A stretch of DNA of 64,000 bases, taken from Ancistrus triradiatus (lineage: Eukaryota; Chordata; Actinopteri; Siluriformes; Loricariidae). Numbering within the stretch: position 1 is the first letter of the stretch; the number at the start of each line of letters is the position of its first letter. Shown here piece after piece: positions 10,129 to 20,369 of this stretch. The DNA is taken from NCBI GenBank assembly GCA_025084515.1, contig JAJAGP010001477.1:1-64000 (forward strand), read 5' to 3'. The position numbers and the translations under genes are program-made. The notes under the pieces were generated by a model. That model was not told the DNA's origin. It saw only the letters and a list, made by a program, of their open reading frames with translations, and ran no database searches.

Positions 10129-12002
10129 AAGCTGACTCCTCAGTAAAACTCTCCTATCGCGGTTGCCTTATTTCACCATAAGCCACTGACGTCTAACTTG
10201 GATTAAATAATATTCCTACATATCTAAAGTGCTTAAAAGTATCACACAATAACCAAAAAATCCTCAAAGTTACAAGTTTAGATGCAAACTTCGTTGGAAT
10301 GTTCAAATGATCAAAGGCACCTTGAATTGATAACCTAGAACATCGTTAAAGCATTTTAACTACAGCACAGGCATTTACTATACTTTTAACTAAACAATAC
10401 TATGATTAATACAAGCTGTAGGAAACGGAACATTGTAAACAACTTCATGTTTGTTGCACAAATCATTAAAACCCGATCGATCAAAACACACAGGCAAAAG
10501 CTGCTATTTCTATACATCATACTAAACGGGATCACTAAATACCAAAACAAAAAAGATAATTATACTAAAACATTAATCAAGTAGATATGAAGATACATAA
10601 ATTCAGAACATACATATGTATGATCTATAATGGTGTGTGGATATAAAAGAATATCCTTGATCCACTCTTTGTATGAATCATTTAAATGTATATAGCATGT
10701 TTGGACTTCTCAGGATCCAAATATTATTTGTTATGTAATTAAAAGGTTTCGATGAAGATAAACTGTTCCCATCAGGAGTTTAGTACAATTATTAAAGTTT
10801 GTCTCTTTAGAACAAAAGCTGAGTTCGTTGTGTCATAAATCTCCAGGGGTGTCTTCCTGGGCCTTCCCTGGGTGATAAGGTTTGCAAGAGAGCTGTGATG
10901 AAAGGTTCAACGTTGTGGGGGGTCAGGAAACCGTTTATCTTTACCTTTTGTTTGTGTTCTGTTTAGATCGTTTTTCTTCTTCCTGCACAATCAGTGGTCT
11001 GAAGAATGAGTGGTGAAGTCCCCCTTCTAAATTTACACATGGACTCCAGTTTATTGTCGCCGAGATGTATGAGGTTACAGGTCTGTTTGAACAGACGTCC
11101 AATTCCGTTGGTTTCAGAAAGAGTCAACCGTTGGAGTCAAAGGTGGGGGTTAAGATCCTGTCCAGATGTAGGGCCTTCTTGCATTCCAAGATGTTGTAAA
11201 GTTTATGACTTGGGGGAAGAAGATAAGAGAGAGAGGGGGGGGGGGTATGGCTATCACGCTACACGTGTAATAGTTGACAAGGTCACAAAGGACCTCAGCA
11301 TAACTTCTAAGCAACTGAAGGCCTCTCTCACATCGACTAATGTTAATGTTCATGAGTACACCATCAGAAGAACACTGAACAACAATGGTGTGCATGGCAG
11401 GGTTGCAAGGAGAAAGCCACTGCACTGAATGATATCAGAGAATTCCATACGAAAAATGTCAAGACATCTCTCAATGAACTGAATCTCAAGAGAAGGTGGG
11501 TCATGCAGCAAGAAATTGACCCTAAGCAGACAGGTTGTTCTACCAACGAATGGTTAAAGGAGAATAAAGTTAATGTTTTGGTCATGACCTTAATCCTATC
11601 GAAATGTTGTGGAAGGACCTGAAGTGAGCAGTTAAATGTGAGGAAACCCACCAACATCCCAGAGTTGAAGCTGTTCTGTACGGAGGAATGGGCTAAAATT
11701 CCTCCAAGCCGGTGTGCAGGACTGATCAACAGTTACAGGAAACGTTTAGTCGCAGTTTGCTGCACAGGAGGGTCACATCAGATCCTGAAAGCAAATGTTC
11801 ACATACTTTTGCTAATCAATAGCATGTAATATCAGATCATTTTCCTTAATAAATAAATGACCAAGTATAATATTTTTTGTCTCATTTGTTTAATTGGGTT
11901 CTCTTTTTCTACTTTTAGGACTTGATTTGATGATGTTTTAGGTCATATTTATGCAGAAATATAAAAAAAATTAAAGGGTTCACAAACTTTCAAGCACCAC
12001 TG

Positions 12003-12792
12003 TAATTTGTTGAAACAATTTGTGCAACATATTAAAAAATATTTAAAATAGGTGCAGAACTAGGGCTGCCATACAGTTTTTGTTTTCCCTGATTTATCTT
12101 ATGCGTTATTTACTAGGTTTACTAGGTGTCACAGGGCTGGGGAAATCATCAAACTAAGCTGAACTTCAATCCTTCATCCATCATCCTACAACAGCTACTT
12201 AAGTCGTTTTCTCATGAGTCACTTTAACCTCCAGTCTTTTTCAAGAAAGGGATTTTTACCAGTACATACATGGCAACTCTGGAAATAAATAATTCATGGA
12301 AGACCAATCCATAAATCTGTCATCTTCAGATTTATCTTTAATGACCTCTTCATATACGCTGAGTTTTCTGAGTTATGAGAAATAAAGAGCTCACATCCTT
12401 GTAAAGAGGACTAGTAAAATATTAAATAATTTTATTTTTACTGTAACATCAAATATGAAAACCTTTGTATTGTATGGAAAGCAAAAACTTTGCATCTTTT
12501 CCCCAACTCTTTCCTCATTCATGTATGATTTGATTAGGTTTTTCATAATATACAATGTCATGTAAACTTAAATGCTGAGAAAGCTATTTTTAAAAGCTTA
12601 CCCACAAAACGTAAGACGTTTTATTACGTTGTTTTAAGTAATTATTTTAGGAAAAGTGGGTTTGAAAGGTTTAAGGGTTATAAATAATACGAAAAAGTAA
12701 AATTGTTTTTATTCAATTCTTTGTATCAGTGCACATAGTGACTGTATAAGTATCAAATTCTAGCTTGTATTCCAGCTTAAGTTTAAAAATTT

Positions 12793-12876
<84 letters not shown>

Positions 12877-13780
12877 TTTATGTGAAACAGTATCGTATGT
12901 TCCCACTGAGTGAGTGACCATTCATTTTAGAAAAATTACACGGAGATGCTGGAAGAGCAATAAAGGAGCACAACTGATAGGCAGTGTATTGAACACCGAT
13001 AATAAATTGAGGCAGTGTAGAATCGAAACATAACTGCTATCAGTTGACATCATACAGCCAACTATATTTCTGGAGTGCTTTTTGAGCTGGCTTTATTTTC
13101 TTACAGCTGCATAATCTGACATGATGCTAATAACACTGTCTGGTGGTGGAGAGAAAGACAGGAGAGAGAAATGGAAAGAGAGCTCTGCTATGAATTTGCA
13201 TTTGAGTACAATAGCTAAAGTTTGTCTATAAGTCATTTATTATACAAGAGCATTATACAAATGATTTCACAATTACTGTGAAAAATCAATTCTGTAATCC
13301 AGGCATAATGGTTTAGGGTATGCCATTCTGCAGGTGGCATTAGAGGAAATTGAAAGCCTACCAAAGGTCTTTTTACACATGCTAGGAAAAATTGTGGGAC
13401 ATGTTTAAGTGCTGACTTGCCTTTGACACTCATTAGAGTGTTAAACAGATGAAAACTCTTAGACAGCTAATTGAAGGTATTTTAATAGTTATTTTCCTAA
13501 AGGTCATGTGGACAGATGGTTAATAGAGATTTTAATCCAAATTACTACTGCACTAACTATGACAGTACTACATTTTTTGGATTAAAAAATGTGTCTTCTG
13601 TTAACATTGTTATCATGCCAAAACACTTTTTATTCAAATCTATCAAGCCTATTTATGAGAAAGGTCATTTGGACATCTTTTCCAATGCCTTGGTGACTTC
13701 CCATGCAACCTACAAACAGTTGTGTTTTTACTTAGACTAAGAGCTACAGTGATTATTGAAAATCACTATATATAAATATA
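12003..13780. other. Intergenic sequence with TA microsatellite
   Basis: No gene was seen. Two TA dinucleotide runs (about 12797-12835 and 12840-12873) are separated by TGCC. A hAT-like motif (TAGGGCTGCCATACAG) occurs near 12062. Small open frames at 13233-13433 (minus) and 13516-13740 (plus) have AT-rich composition and no known domain. Confidence 0.5.
12797..12873. repeat. (TA)n microsatellite
   Basis: Two pure TA runs are separated by a short TGCCTA interruption. Confidence 0.95.
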
Positions 13781-13998
13781 CACAGTGATGCTTGAAATTT
13801 TGTGAACCCTTTAGAATTTCTATATTTCTGCATAAATATGATCTAAAACATCATCAGATTTTCACACAAGTCCTAAAAGTAGATAAAGAGAACCCAGTTA
13901 ACCAAATTAGACAAAAATATTATACTTGGTTTATTTATTTATTGTGGAAAATGATAGAAATGTTACATATTACTGAGTAGCAAAAGTACGTAAGTTCC
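13781..13998 (+). mobile_element. Tc1 copy B, left terminal repeat only
   Basis: The sequence starts CACAGTGATGCTTGAAATTT after TA and follows the left end of the copy A family through ATTTCTGCATAAATATGATC to GAGTAGCAAAAGTACGT, then stops abruptly where gypsy sequence begins. The transposase and right end are missing. Confidence 0.85.
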
Positions 13999-14398
13999 TG
14001 TCGCTTCTCTCCGGCTGAGGTAAACTACTGGGCAATCGGGAACTCTTGGCCATAAAAATGGCTCTCAATGAGTATAGGCACTGACTGGAAGGGACTGCCC
14101 CAGCCATTTATCATTTGGACTGATCATAAAAACCTTGCACACATCCAAACCACAAAAAGACTGAATCACAGACAAGCCAGGTGGGTGTTATTTTTCAGTC
14201 GAACCCCACTCACCCTGATTTGAAAGACACCATCCTCCCACAGGACCATATTGTGGCCAACATTTTTTGGCAGGTCTGTCAGGCCATTCAAGAGCCCCAG
14301 AGGTCTGAACTGAAGAGGTCTGTCACTCTGACATCGTCTGCACTCTGGACCTCATCAGGCAGCACTTCTGGTGGCGAACCCTGAAATCCGATACGAGG
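13999..14398 (+). pseudogene. Ty3/gypsy RNase H to integrase fragment
   Basis: Translation of the plus strand gives RFSPAEVNYWAIGN, then PFIIWTDHKNLAHIQTTKRL and NHRQARWVLFFSR. These are the RNase H C-terminal block of chromodomain-type Ty3/gypsy elements (the D of WTDHKN is a conserved site). Further on come the spacer and the start of the integrase zinc region (HSGPHQAALLVANPEI). Stops and frameshifts interrupt it (for example a TAA after the first block). It is the same subfamily as the minus-strand element at 58.9-62.0 kb and preserves residues that element has lost. It abuts the Tc1 fragment with no visible terminal repeat, so it is a truncated scrap. Confidence 0.8.
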
Positions 14399-14794
14399 GA
14401 GGGAGTTTTGAGTATAGAACACATTTTGAGTATAGCCCTGGATATACAATAATTTTAAAATTATTATTGTATTATTATAAAATTATTAATATAATATTAT
14501 TTATATTCTTTTTAACACAGACAAAAGCAGTGTAGGTCTCAGTCGGGTTTGTGTGTGCTTGTGTGTCCATGTTTGTGTGCGTGAGCATGTCAGGGTCAGA
14601 CAGCAGGAGAATTAGTGATGCAAATTCTGGATGTTTTTAGTGAGTCGACTCGGCTCCCCAATGGCTATTCATTTAATAAATGTTTGTACCAAGTTTGTTG
14701 GTATGTGTATATGAGAGAAGATCAAATTTAATATTTCAATAATTAAGTTTAAATTAAATGTCTTGATTGTTTCCCTAGAAGCCGATGGTAGGAA
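14399..14794. other. No recognised feature
   Basis: A short AT-rich run (14450-14510) is followed by GT-rich sequence. No gene was seen. Confidence 0.45.
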
Positions 14795-14955
14795 TACAGA
14801 GATGGTTAGTGGTTCGGACAATGTCTGTTCGGAGTTTGCATGTTCTCCCTGTACCCGTGTGGGTTTTCTCCAGGTACTCTGGTTTCCTTCCAACATTTCA
14901 AAGACTACATTAGGTTAATTGGTTACTCTAAATTGGCCCTGTGTGTGTAGGGGGA
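14795..14955 (-). repeat. Dispersed teleost repeat, reversed partial copy
   Basis: The reverse complement carries the GGAAACCAGAGTACCTGGAG, AAAACCCACACGGGTACAGG and GAGAACATGCAAACTCC blocks seen in the copies at 913 and 33690. The outer parts are missing. Confidence 0.65.
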
Positions 14956-15515
14956 GCAACATCAGGTGCTGCGACACACTGGTTGGAATTTTCTGTGGTT
15001 TCGTGAACAGAGAAAGCAGACGGTCCATCAGGCTAAGCCCCCAATCACCTCAAACCCTAGAAACACCCCTGGGGCCAACAGGGCATAAATAGACCCCCTT
15101 TCCTGGAGCATGTGCCCCAGTAAAATTTGACTCTGCTCCACTAAAATCTTGACAGTACTGGAGTTGGTAAGAAAGGCATAAAGATTTCGTTTGTATTCTG
15201 GATTGCTAAGCAGAACTACAGGATACGCCATGTCAATTCACCACAGGCTTTCCGATTCTTCATAATACTGCACCCACCATTACTGAATCAACAGAGGGCG
15301 CAAGTAGTCTCGTATTTTTGTACACAACGTTTCATACTTGTACTAGATCATCATCACTATGGGGAGAATAACTAGACAGTGAAAAAACAGAAACACAAGA
15401 AACAGTTCAAAATCAGTATAAGAGGACAGAGCAAGGCTTGCTCCGAGTGCGATGACACAACAATGTCATCGATGTCCTAGTTACGGAGACTCGTTTTTTG
15501 GCACAGATTTTCAAA
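14956..15515. other. Unassigned sequence
   Basis: An open frame at 15028-15231 (minus) and GC-moderate sequence are present, but no domain was recognised. A short LTR-like TATA (GGCATAAATAGACC at 15083) occurs without an accompanying repeat. Confidence 0.35.
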
Positions 15516-15735
15516 ATGTCTTCAGACTCAAGCCCACCCGTGAAACGGCTTCCGAAGTATAAATGTGAATGGAAGGCAGGATACCTGTGGGTCACTCCCG
15601 TCCTTGGTAACAAATACAGAGCAGACTGTACAGTCTTTTTCTGTTACTCATGGTGGACTGTCTGACATAAACCAGCATCCAACTGGTGAACCATGTCCAA
15701 AGCTGAAGCTGAACCATCTCTGTGCTGAAGAGCTG
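15516..15735 (+). pseudogene. Zinc-finger fragment of hAT-like/DUF4371-type protein
   Basis: From an ATG at 15516 the frame reads MSSDSSPPVKRLPKYKCEW, then GNKYRADCTV. After a frameshift it continues SFSVTHGGLSDINQHPTGE. The combination of a KY..EW start, a cysteine-containing block and the HGGLSDINQH motif is typical of an N-terminal zinc finger found in many fish transposase-related proteins. Only about 70 residues remain before a TA microsatellite ends the similarity. The frame break makes it non-functional. I place it by motif memory, without a database search. Confidence 0.55.
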
Positions 15736-15751
15736 TATATAAAATATAAAA

Positions 15752-15757
<6 letters not shown>

Positions 15758-15838
<81 letters not shown>
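15758..15838. repeat. (TA)n microsatellite
   Basis: About 80 bases of uninterrupted AT dinucleotide repeat. Confidence 0.97.
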
Positions 15839-15844
<6 letters not shown>

Positions 15845-15974
15845 TATTTTTATTTTTTACAACCAGTAAGTGGAGAAGAAGACTGAGTGGAATCACTCAG
15901 TTTGTTTTACCTCAGACTTCCCATGAGGCAGATGTTTGTTATGGTTCACCATATTTAAACGGAGAGCGAACCGC

Positions 15975-16815
15975 TGTTATATTTCAAATAAAATATTTCA
16001 AATATTTTATTTTATTTTATTTTGTTTAGGACCCAAATGCAGTTATCTCCAAATGGATGGGGTGAACCAAAATAACGGAAGGTAGAATACCATGGGTTCA
16101 CTGTGCCGCTATTCTCGGACATGTTTACAACAAGACTCCACTACTCCAGCGGTGCACGGGTCCGCTCATGTGCGAGAAGCACTGGCAGCCTGAGGAGAGC
16201 GTCCGCGGTGCACCACAAAAACACTCAAATAAGTGCACGTTGAGGTTTGGTGAGAACGCAGGGATTCAAGGTAAAAGGAAAGAGACTCAAGGAGAGCTCA
16301 GCATCCCTTTTCAACACTCGATCACAGAGGAGAATGAAAATTCCCTGATTTCCCTGAAAAGGGAAACGGAGGGGCGTGTCTCGCAGTAGCGAGAGAGGCT
16401 CAAAGCAGCAGCGAGGAGCTCCGGCAAAGAGATGTTAAAAGAAAGGAAAACACTGACCCTACGCTGGCATCTAAACCCTATCATACTGGGCAGTCTCTTA
16501 ACTGCCCCCAACTGATGATCTTCAAATCGTCAGTCGTACCTTTTTCCCTAACAAAACACCAAAACGTCCCAAAATAATACCAGAGCCGGGTGATGGCTAT
16601 CGCAGCAGCGTGTAGCATTAGTGCATAGCGTCGTGCTGCTAAGGCAAACAATGGTGCGACACTGGGCAAGCCAACAAGCGTGTATAAATATTCTCATCCA
16701 CAGGTGTCGCTACTTACACAAGGAAAGCCCGGGAAGGGCTGACACACACACAATCACACTGCAAAGGTTCTCATGCCACCGTGAGGGGTCAGCAGAGGCC
16801 AAAGCATGACTCCTA
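15975..16815 (-). repeat. 3' LTR of the 16-18.8 kb element
   Basis: On the minus strand it ends ...GCATTTGGGTCCTAAAC...GAAATATAACA. Its other edge aligns with the right LTR at CATGACTCCTA versus CATGACCCCCA. The end block TTTTGGTTCACC...CATTTGGGTCCTA is shared with 40730-40765. Confidence 0.65.
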
Positions 16816-17176
16816 ATAGTACCCCCAATCCACCAACGCCTGTCCTGACGCCCCTAAGTGCCATCAAAACCTTATTTGGCCTGTCTAACACACTCAGGGT
16901 TAAGCATATGACATCCAGGGAGCAGCAATAGGCCAGATGCACCTTCAAACAGGGGCTGAACAGGAAGGCGAGCCAACATGAGCCGAATACGAGGCTTGGT
17001 ATGGGACTAGCCACGAGTGCCTCAGGAGAGGAAGTCAGCACCGGCAGCTCTGGGATGGGGCTAGGCCCAACCAGGCGCAAACAAAAGAATGATGGAAGTC
17101 GCCTGGTCAGGCGAACAAATGCCACAGACCCCAGCACCGAGGCCAGCAAAGGTGACAACGGCACGGGAGCCAATGC

Positions 17177-18145
17177 TCATGGCCATGGCGCAGGACTCGG
17201 TCTGAATGACCATGGCACTGGAACTGGAACTAAAGTCTGTGGCGTGGGGGTCAGAGGTAACGACCGCGGCGCAGAGACCAGTACTGAAGTCCATGGCACA
17301 GGAATCGGTCTGACTGACAGTGGCACAGTTGTCGGCGGCGATGACCAGTGTGCAAAGGGCTCAAATATGGTATCAGGCAGCACTAAATGCTCAGGTACGG
17401 AGCTTACTGGCGCAGCGTGCGCAAGTACAGAGCTAGAGGGCACTAATTGCTCAAGAATGGAGCTAACTTGCTCAAGTTCGGAGCTTACAGGTGCAGCGTG
17501 CTCAGGTACGGAGCTAGAGGGCGCTTATTGCTCATGATCGGAGCTTACTTGCTCAGGTTCGGAACTTACAGCCGTGGCATGCTCAGGTATGGAGCTATGG
17601 GGCGCTAATTGCTCAGGAACGGAGCTTCCTTGCTCAGGTTTGGAGCTTACGAGCATGGCGTGCTGAGATACAAAGCTAGGTAGTGCTAATTGCTCAGGAA
17701 TGGAGCTTACTTGCTCAGATTCGGAGCCTACAGGCACGGCGTGCTCAAGAATAATGCTCCCCGAGATCTCCCACTCTGGCACAGGAATCCCCTCGGCGGG
17801 ATTGTACATATCAAGTGGTTCATGTGACCAGGATCAAGGAAAGATCTTAATCTCACCCGTGGGCAAAAGAATGCCCCACGGGGAGCGGGTGATGGGCTGA
17901 CAATTGCAGTGCCCCTTCACCATGGGAGGGATGGGTCGCAGAGAGGGATTAAATGTTGGTCCCTCAAGATTAGGAGGGACCAACAACCCCAGGACATACC
18001 TGGGTGGAGATCGGCAACTACGGTGGCGGGAGCAGGGTGACACTGGAGGGCTGGGATGGACCACCTGATCTATGACTTGGCCGTAGTCATAGGACGCCCC
18101 CCCCATAAGCCAGCTGGGAACCTGGTAATGAAACCCGCTGGCCAC
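17177..18145 (-). pseudogene. Repeat-rich Gag-like reading frame of non-autonomous LTR element
   Basis: The minus strand has a first open frame (about 18145-17834) rich in Pro, Ser and Arg, with no capsid motif I can see. A second frame (17809-17177) is interrupted only by a TAA at 17522-17524. This second frame is mostly a tandem repeat of 27 residues containing SSVPEHAAPVSSEPEQ and SSIPEQLAP, followed by a Pro/Val/Ser-rich tail. No zinc knuckle, protease or polymerase is present. In place and style it parallels the repeat-coding frame at 52842-55160. Its function, if it ever had one, is unknown. Confidence 0.55.
17399..17755 (-). repeat. 81-bp coding minisatellite (27-residue period)
   Basis: About four and a half units of 81 bases are present. 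Each has GAGCTTAC.TGCTCAGGTTCG and GCGTGCTCAGGTACGGAGCT on the plus strand. The period is a multiple of three, so the repeat keeps the minus-strand frame open. Confidence 0.8.
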
Positions 18146-18205
18146 GGCGGCTGAGGATCTCCAACCTGGAGGTCCAGGAGCTAACGCTGGGTCCTTCTGC
18201 TGGTC

Positions 18206-18806
18206 GCACCACTATGTACGTTTAAGGGAAAAGGAATGAGACTCAACAAGAGCTCAGCGTCCCTTTTCAACACGCGATCACAGAGGAGAATGAGAATTCC
18301 CTGATTGTGAAGGAGAAGGAGGGGGGCAACGGTGCGAGTGAGGGAAAAGGAGGGCTGTGTCTCGCAGGAGAGAGAGATGCTCAAAGCAGCGGCGAGGAGC
18401 TCAGGCAAAGAGATGTTAAAAGAAAGGAAGACACTGACCCTACGCTAGCGTCTAAACCCTTTCATACCGGGCAGTCTCCTAACTGCCCCCAACTGACGAT
18501 CTTTGAATCGTCAGTTGTACCTTTTTCCCTAACAAAACACCAAAACATCCCAAAAGAATATCAGAGCCAGGTGAGGGCTATCGCAGCATCATGTAGCATT
18601 ACCGTGTAGCGTCGTGTTGCTAAAGACAACAATGGTGCGACACTGAGTGAACCAACAAGCGTGTTTAAATAGGCTGACCCACAAGTGTCGCTACTTACAC
18701 GAGAAAAGCCCGGGATGGGCTAACGTATGTGTGATCGCGCTGCGAAGGTTCTCATGATGCCTTAAGGGGTCAGCAGAGGCCACTAGTGGCCAAAGCATGA
18801 CCCCCA
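18206..18806 (-). repeat. 5' LTR of the 16-18.8 kb element, truncated
   Basis: It is similar over its length to 16250-16815. A TATA-like CTATTTAAACACGC (minus strand, near 18660) sits where the LTR promoter is expected. The inner end near 18206 passes straight into the Gag-leader-like sequence. Confidence 0.65.
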
Positions 18807-18810
18807 ATAA

Positions 18811-18840
18811 TGTTGTTGTTGTTGTTGTTGTTCTTGTTTT
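18811..18840. repeat. (TTG)n microsatellite
   Basis: A run of about seven GTT/TTG units lies immediately outside the LTR edge. Confidence 0.9.
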
Positions 18841-20024
18841 TGTAACGTCTTATGAAGTGATATTCTAGTTACATATGGGATTGAATGTTTTTTTTTTCTT
18901 TCTGAATATTATCAACCAATAGACTAGAGAAAAATCAATAAGCTAATTAGGTAGAAGCCATCAGTTAATTGAAAGTTAACCTATTCTGATGATACAAAGA
19001 CATTATCATAACTTCATATGTAGTTTTATGCTGCAAAAGCATGGATTCGGCGTATAAGAGGAACAAAACAGAGTGTAATGACAGGCAGACTGTAGTTTGT
19101 CATAGAAGCAAAATGAAGAGAATCAACTCTCTGTTCTCATGTCTGATTCAGGTTCTTTGAGATGAAAAGCAATTCCTGATAATGATAGACAGCTGTGGGC
19201 AGACAGTAAGTTGCTAGGCGACAGCATGTTGAACAGATAGGTATGTCAGAGCAGTGTGAATGAGTGGAGAGGGAAAGGGATGCGAAGAGAGAGAGACACA
19301 TCTTTCAAATTCAGCCTATTCAGCTGCAATATTATAAAATACCCTCTGGATGACATCAGGTCAGAAATAAGATAATATATGGTCTCAATCAAAGAGCCAC
19401 TAAAGTTGAATACATGCACTCACAGAAATGGTCTTTACTCTTTCCACATTTTCAGACTAAACTGCATGGAGAAAGTAGGTGGATTCTCAAATACCACATG
19501 CTTATGTAGAACATTAAGTAGATCCACAATTTCTTGGCAGCCAACAATCTTGCAATGCTTCCCATAAATTTAAGAAATGGAATGGAATGTGGTTGCACAC
19601 TTTCTTTCAGGTACAAGAGTTTGGGATGCTGGATGCTAATTCTAGACAGTAATCAGCATCTTGCAGTTTTTAGGGGACAGGTTTTGGGTCTGTATATGCA
19701 AATAAAACAAAACTAGTACATAGGTTTTATAACATATGTTCCAGTTTTTCGGATGATGTTCAGCTTCTTATCTAAGCATACTGACTTCAATCAAAACACT
19801 TAAACCTGATTGCAATTTCGATGCACCTAGGCAAAGGATGCTGATGACAAACTCTTAAGCCCCCTGTAGTATATGATTTACTTGATTAAATGTGAATAGC
19901 AAACACAGTGCATGTTTAACACAGTTTGATTGTATTAAGTTTCTCTACATACAGACTCAGCAACTTGCAATTAAAACTAGATCTGTATGTCCTGAAGGAA
20001 CTACAACAGAGCTTGAAATGTGGC
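18841..20024. other. No recognised feature
   Basis: AT-rich sequence. Short frames at 19379-19567 and 19534-19716 show no domain. No repeat was recognised. Confidence 0.45.
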
Positions 20025-20369
20025 AAACGAAAAGAATATGACACTTTTGGCCTCATGTGGGGGTGTGTCCCAATACCTTTGGCCACATGCAGGCACACGT
20101 CCAAACACATTTGACCACGTGTGGGGGGCATGTCCCAACATAATACTTTTGCTAATACTTTGGCCGTGTGCAGGGGCATGTCCCAATATTTTTTACCTAA
20201 TTTGGGGGCGTGTCCAAATACATTTGGCCGCGTGTCTAAATATTTTTTACTGCGTTTGAGGGAGTGTCCTAATACTTTTGGCAGTGTGCGGGGGCATGTC
20301 GCTGTACTATTGGCTGCATGCCGGATCATGCCCCAAAACTTGCTCGTGTGTGGGGGCGTGTCCCAATAC
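20025..20369. repeat. ~33-bp minisatellite, left block
   Basis: Diverged units of the form TTTGGCC(A/G)C(A/G)TG(T/C)GGGGGC(A/G)TGTCCCAATAC are present, about ten copies. The same array continues on the right of the palindrome (20972-21420) in the same orientation. Confidence 0.85.

Larger units (their letters stand above)
8576..11261. mobile_element. 2.7 kb insertion of unknown class within Tc1 copy A
   Basis: The limits follow from comparison with Tc1 copies D and E: the Tc1 sequence stops after GCAAGGCGTGT and resumes at CGTGTAATAGTTG, so CGTGT may be a 5-base target duplication. Inside are a solo-LTR-like block (8592-8873), AT-rich sequence, an 18-bp perfect hairpin (10087-10128) and, near the right end, a purine tract with a G run (about 11223-11246). 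Short open frames (9482-9667, 9888-10091 minus, 10402-10584, 11006-11428) match nothing I know. A 5-base duplication and a G-rich tract would fit an LTR element lacking pol, but no paired LTRs were found. Confidence 0.5.
8362..11788 (+). pseudogene. Broken Tc1 transposase, copy A
   Basis: The start region ATGGCATGAAC at 8362 already carries a stop at codon 3 compared with copy D (ATGGCACGAAC). Helix-turn-helix text follows (SGKSYKTI-type region, then TNPQSDRLC) to 8575, where the insert begins. Coding sequence resumes at 11262 (RVIVDKVTKDLSITSKQLKA) and continues to the normal end near 11786-11788. The sequence jumps from AAGCCACTGC to TGAATGATATC at about 11420, so the segment with the first catalytic aspartate is deleted. 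The gene is therefore dead from a stop, an insertion and a deletion. Confidence 0.88.
7813..12002 (+). mobile_element. Tc1/mariner transposon (CAGTGGTGCTTGAAAG family), copy A, twice interrupted
   Basis: The left terminal repeat starts CAGTGGTGCTTGAAAGTTTA after TA at 7811-7812. The right end finishes CTTTCAAGCACCACTG before TA at 12003-12004. The inner stretches (CATCATCAGATTTTCACACA, AAAAGTAGATAAAGAGAACC) are present in both ends. The element should be about 1.6 kb but spans 4.2 kb, because it holds a SINE (about 7996-8187) and a 2.7 kb insert (about 8576-11261). Other copies or pieces in the window are at 13781, 22676, 25179, 41818, 56281 and 58771. Confidence 0.92.
15975..18806 (-). mobile_element. 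Non-autonomous LTR retrotransposon, minus strand
   Basis: Two long direct repeats flank about 1.4 kb. The left one (3' LTR in element orientation) runs about 15975-16815 and the right one (5' LTR) about 18206-18806. Matching blocks include GAGCTCAGC.TCCCTTTTCAA, CTGCCCCCAACTGA and GTCAGCAGAGGCCA.AGCATGAC. Next to the 3' LTR, on the minus strand, is GGATTGGGGGTACTAT, a likely polypurine tract. The interior lacks reverse transcriptase, RNase H and integrase. Instead it has a repeat-rich minus-strand frame. The 5' LTR lacks about 240 bases of its inner end compared with the 3' LTR. No matching target duplication was found. A related LTR is at 39651-40815. Confidence 0.75.

Noticed and set aside
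15565..15896. Open frames ending in (IY)n on both strands
   Set aside because: They are the translation of a TA microsatellite; only the short zinc-finger text before it has meaning.
17001..17537. 178-residue Gly/Thr-rich open frame on the plus strand
   Set aside because: It is the antisense of the minus-strand LTR element and is kept open by the 81-bp period-3 repeat. The sense frame is on the other strand.
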